Of a stretch of DNA of 6,679 nucleotides, positions 5,806 to 6,679 are shown in pieces. This DNA is from Acidobacteriaceae bacterium (lineage in GTDB: Bacteria > Acidobacteriota > Terriglobia > Terriglobales > Acidobacteriaceae). The stretch lies in contig PLKR01000205.1 in the NCBI GenBank assembly GCA_003140655.1, forward strand, positions 2,378-9,056, written 5' to 3'. The position numbers were made by a program, and so were the translations under genes. Under the pieces are notes generated by a model. The model saw only the letters and a program-made list of their open reading frames with translations, did not search any database and was not told the DNA's origin. The first letter of the stretch is position 1; every line of letters begins with the position of its first letter.

Positions 5806-6192
5806 ATGAGTTGCTTGCTAGTTTCGATTTTTTCTGGCACGCAAGCGGCTGATGCCCACATGCTGCACGCTCGGGTCAAGGTACAGAATAGAAACCTGAT
5901 TTGCTTTTGCCGAAGGGCTGGCTTGGCCCATCTTGAGGGCTATGGCGTCGAGAAGAATGGCCGCGTTGCCTACTACTGGCTTAGGATGGCTGAGGAAAAT
6001 TCTTCTGCGGTAAGACAACGCAGTCTGGTTCTGACCGAGGAGCTTCGGACTAGGATAGGTCCGGCTGAGATTCAGGTTCTTGAAAGGAGCATTGCGGCCC
6101 GGGCAAGAAGTGAAAATATTCTTGCCAGCAAGCCGCTAGACCTTTTCAAGCAGCGGCGTTTGCCCTTACCGACCGATCGGCGAGCAGTCTGA
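5806..6192 (+). CDS. Short Sel1-repeat-like protein, possibly exported
   Basis: This 128-residue frame contains one recognisable Sel1-type helical repeat at about residues 38-70: AGLAHLEGYGVEKNGRVAYYWLRMAEEN, matching the family pattern LG..Y..G.GV..D...A..W...A. The IGPAEIQVLERSIAAR tail is typical of the last helix of such proteins. The first 17 residues (MSCLLVSIFSGTQAADA) resemble a cleavable signal peptide, though without the usual positive charge. Sel1 proteins bind other proteins as scaffolds. The start is uncertain: ATG 5806 is 13 bases after GGAGG, and TTG 5803 is 10 bases after it. Residues 20-36 do not look like a repeat, so the gene may be degenerate. It is divergent from the membrane protein gene. 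Confidence 0.55.
   Translation: MSCLLVSIFSGTQAADAHMLHARVKVQNRNLICFCRRAGLAHLEGYGVEKNGRVAYYWLRMAEENSSAVRQRSLVLTEELRTRIGPAEIQVLERSIAARARSENILASKPLDLFKQRRLPLPTDRRAV
6118..6192 (+). repeat. Imperfect direct repeat, copy 1 (end of Sel1-like gene)
   Basis: This copy covers the last codons of the Sel1-like gene (ILASKPLDLFKQRRLPLPTD then RRAV) and its stop. A related sequence lies about 127 bases downstream, with the core GAC-CT-TTC-AGCAGC, GTTTGC--TTAC and CCGATCGGC shared apart from a few mismatches and small gaps. Confidence 0.55.
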
Positions 6193-6650
6193 GGTAGGAA
6201 AATAAGAGATGCCCAACCCCCGTTGAAGGCCAAGACGGGTGTGCACTTTGCCAGAGCGACCGATGGACCTCTTCGAGCAGCGTTTGCATTTACTAAACCC
6301 AGCCGATCGGCAAGCGAGCTGAGCATGCTGCGCCAAAGAGGACGACTGGACACAGAGCAGCCACTTGAAGGGGCGTGGCGTTGGCGGAAATGAGGTGGCC
6401 GTCCGCGTCCAGCTAGTGAGGAGCCGTTACCGTTGGCGGCAACCTATCAGCAAACAGCAAGCGACGAGGCAGCACTTTTTCCCGCTACTGCAGCCTCGCG
6501 TACTCCGCCTTGGCTCCTTTTCAGGGCTGTGATTTCAAACACACTGCGAAAAGCGGTGGTGTCCTAAATAGTGCGTTGAAAACTTGGGGGCGGACTCCAG
6601 TAGCCAAGAATCTCGCCGATAACGCCCGTCGCCCACTTCTCTGACTCTAT
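6193..6650. other. Region after the Sel1-like gene; remnant sequence, no firm gene
   Basis: Besides repeat copy 2, this stretch has a 66-codon open frame (6193-6390) that continues in the Sel1-like frame directly after its TGA. It has no start codon with a ribosome site and no recognisable domain. From 6394 to 6650 I see no gene, RNA or clear hairpin on either strand. Confidence 0.45.
6245..6322 (+). repeat. Imperfect direct repeat, copy 2 (downstream of Sel1-like gene)
   Basis: This copy reads TLPERPMDLFEQRLHLLNPA then DRQAS and a stop, in the second plus-strand frame. Codon by codon it parallels copy 1 (P-x-DLF-x-QR core), and differences fall largely at third positions or as small gaps, so the sequence was probably coding when duplicated. 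It now lacks an upstream gene body and is likely a remnant. Confidence 0.5.
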
Positions 6651-6679
6651 TGTCCTGCCTCAGCTGGAAATGGAGAAAG
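6651..6679 (+). mobile_element. End of a second, inverted copy of the IS3-family element
   Basis: The final 29 bases start with TG and equal the reverse complement of 547-575 with one mismatch (position 562 versus its partner). That block is the outer end of the IS at the left edge, upstream of orfA. A plus-strand orfA would therefore be expected just past the window. Only the terminal bases are visible, so a solo end or a small derivative cannot be excluded. Confidence 0.7.

Noticed and set aside
6072..6353. A 93-codon minus-strand frame over the repeat region
   Set aside because: It is antisense to the Sel1-like gene and its repeat, with no domain or ribosome site.
1..6679. CRISPR array, toxin-antitoxin pair or defence system
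   Set aside because: No regularly spaced repeats were found, and no gene here matches a nuclease, toxin, antitoxin or other defence family.

Overview
This 6.7-kb window looks like chromosomal DNA from a GC-rich, probably soil-dwelling Gram-negative bacterium. The mix suggests Acidobacteriota (Terriglobia-like): a GAF plus HisKA_3 kinase, a stand-alone receiver, a CxxC...HxxC mini-protein, a DUF892 ferritin-like protein and a lipoprotein of unknown function. Rhizobia carry related versions of some of these genes, so the taxonomic call is moderate and rests on remembered family resemblance, not on a search.

Layout. Positions 1-575 are the 5' end of an IS3-family insertion sequence on the minus strand: orfA, a run of eight A's at the frameshift point, and the start of orfB, which runs off the window. 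Positions 746-3010 hold a minus-strand signalling block: a receiver-only response regulator (3010 to 2651), a small cysteine-containing gene that appears frameshifted (2566 to 2331), and a GAF/HisKA_3/HATPase histidine kinase (2143 to 746). A perfect 16-bp palindrome lies upstream of the kinase. Positions 3011-3528 have no credible gene but contain a sequence resembling the 3' end of a tRNA. Positions 3529-5757 are four minus-strand genes typical of envelope or stress functions: a four-helix membrane protein, a 24-residue membrane peptide, a DUF892 ferritin-like protein and a secreted lipoprotein. A short Sel1-like gene starts divergently at about 5806 on the plus strand, and its 3' end is imperfectly duplicated downstream. 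The last 29 bases (6651-6679) match the IS end at 547-575 in inverted orientation.

How it fits together. Two inverted ends of what appears to be the same IS bracket about 6.1 kb of DNA. This could be a composite-transposon-like unit, a segment able to invert, or simply a contig that broke at a repeat. The two-component genes probably form one signalling module. The membrane protein and the 24-residue peptide look like one operon, with the DUF892 gene close behind. Nothing here amounts to a clearly new defence or biosynthetic system. The most useful leads are the IS bracketing, the frameshifted mini-gene, the palindrome, the 24-residue peptide and the duplicated gene end.
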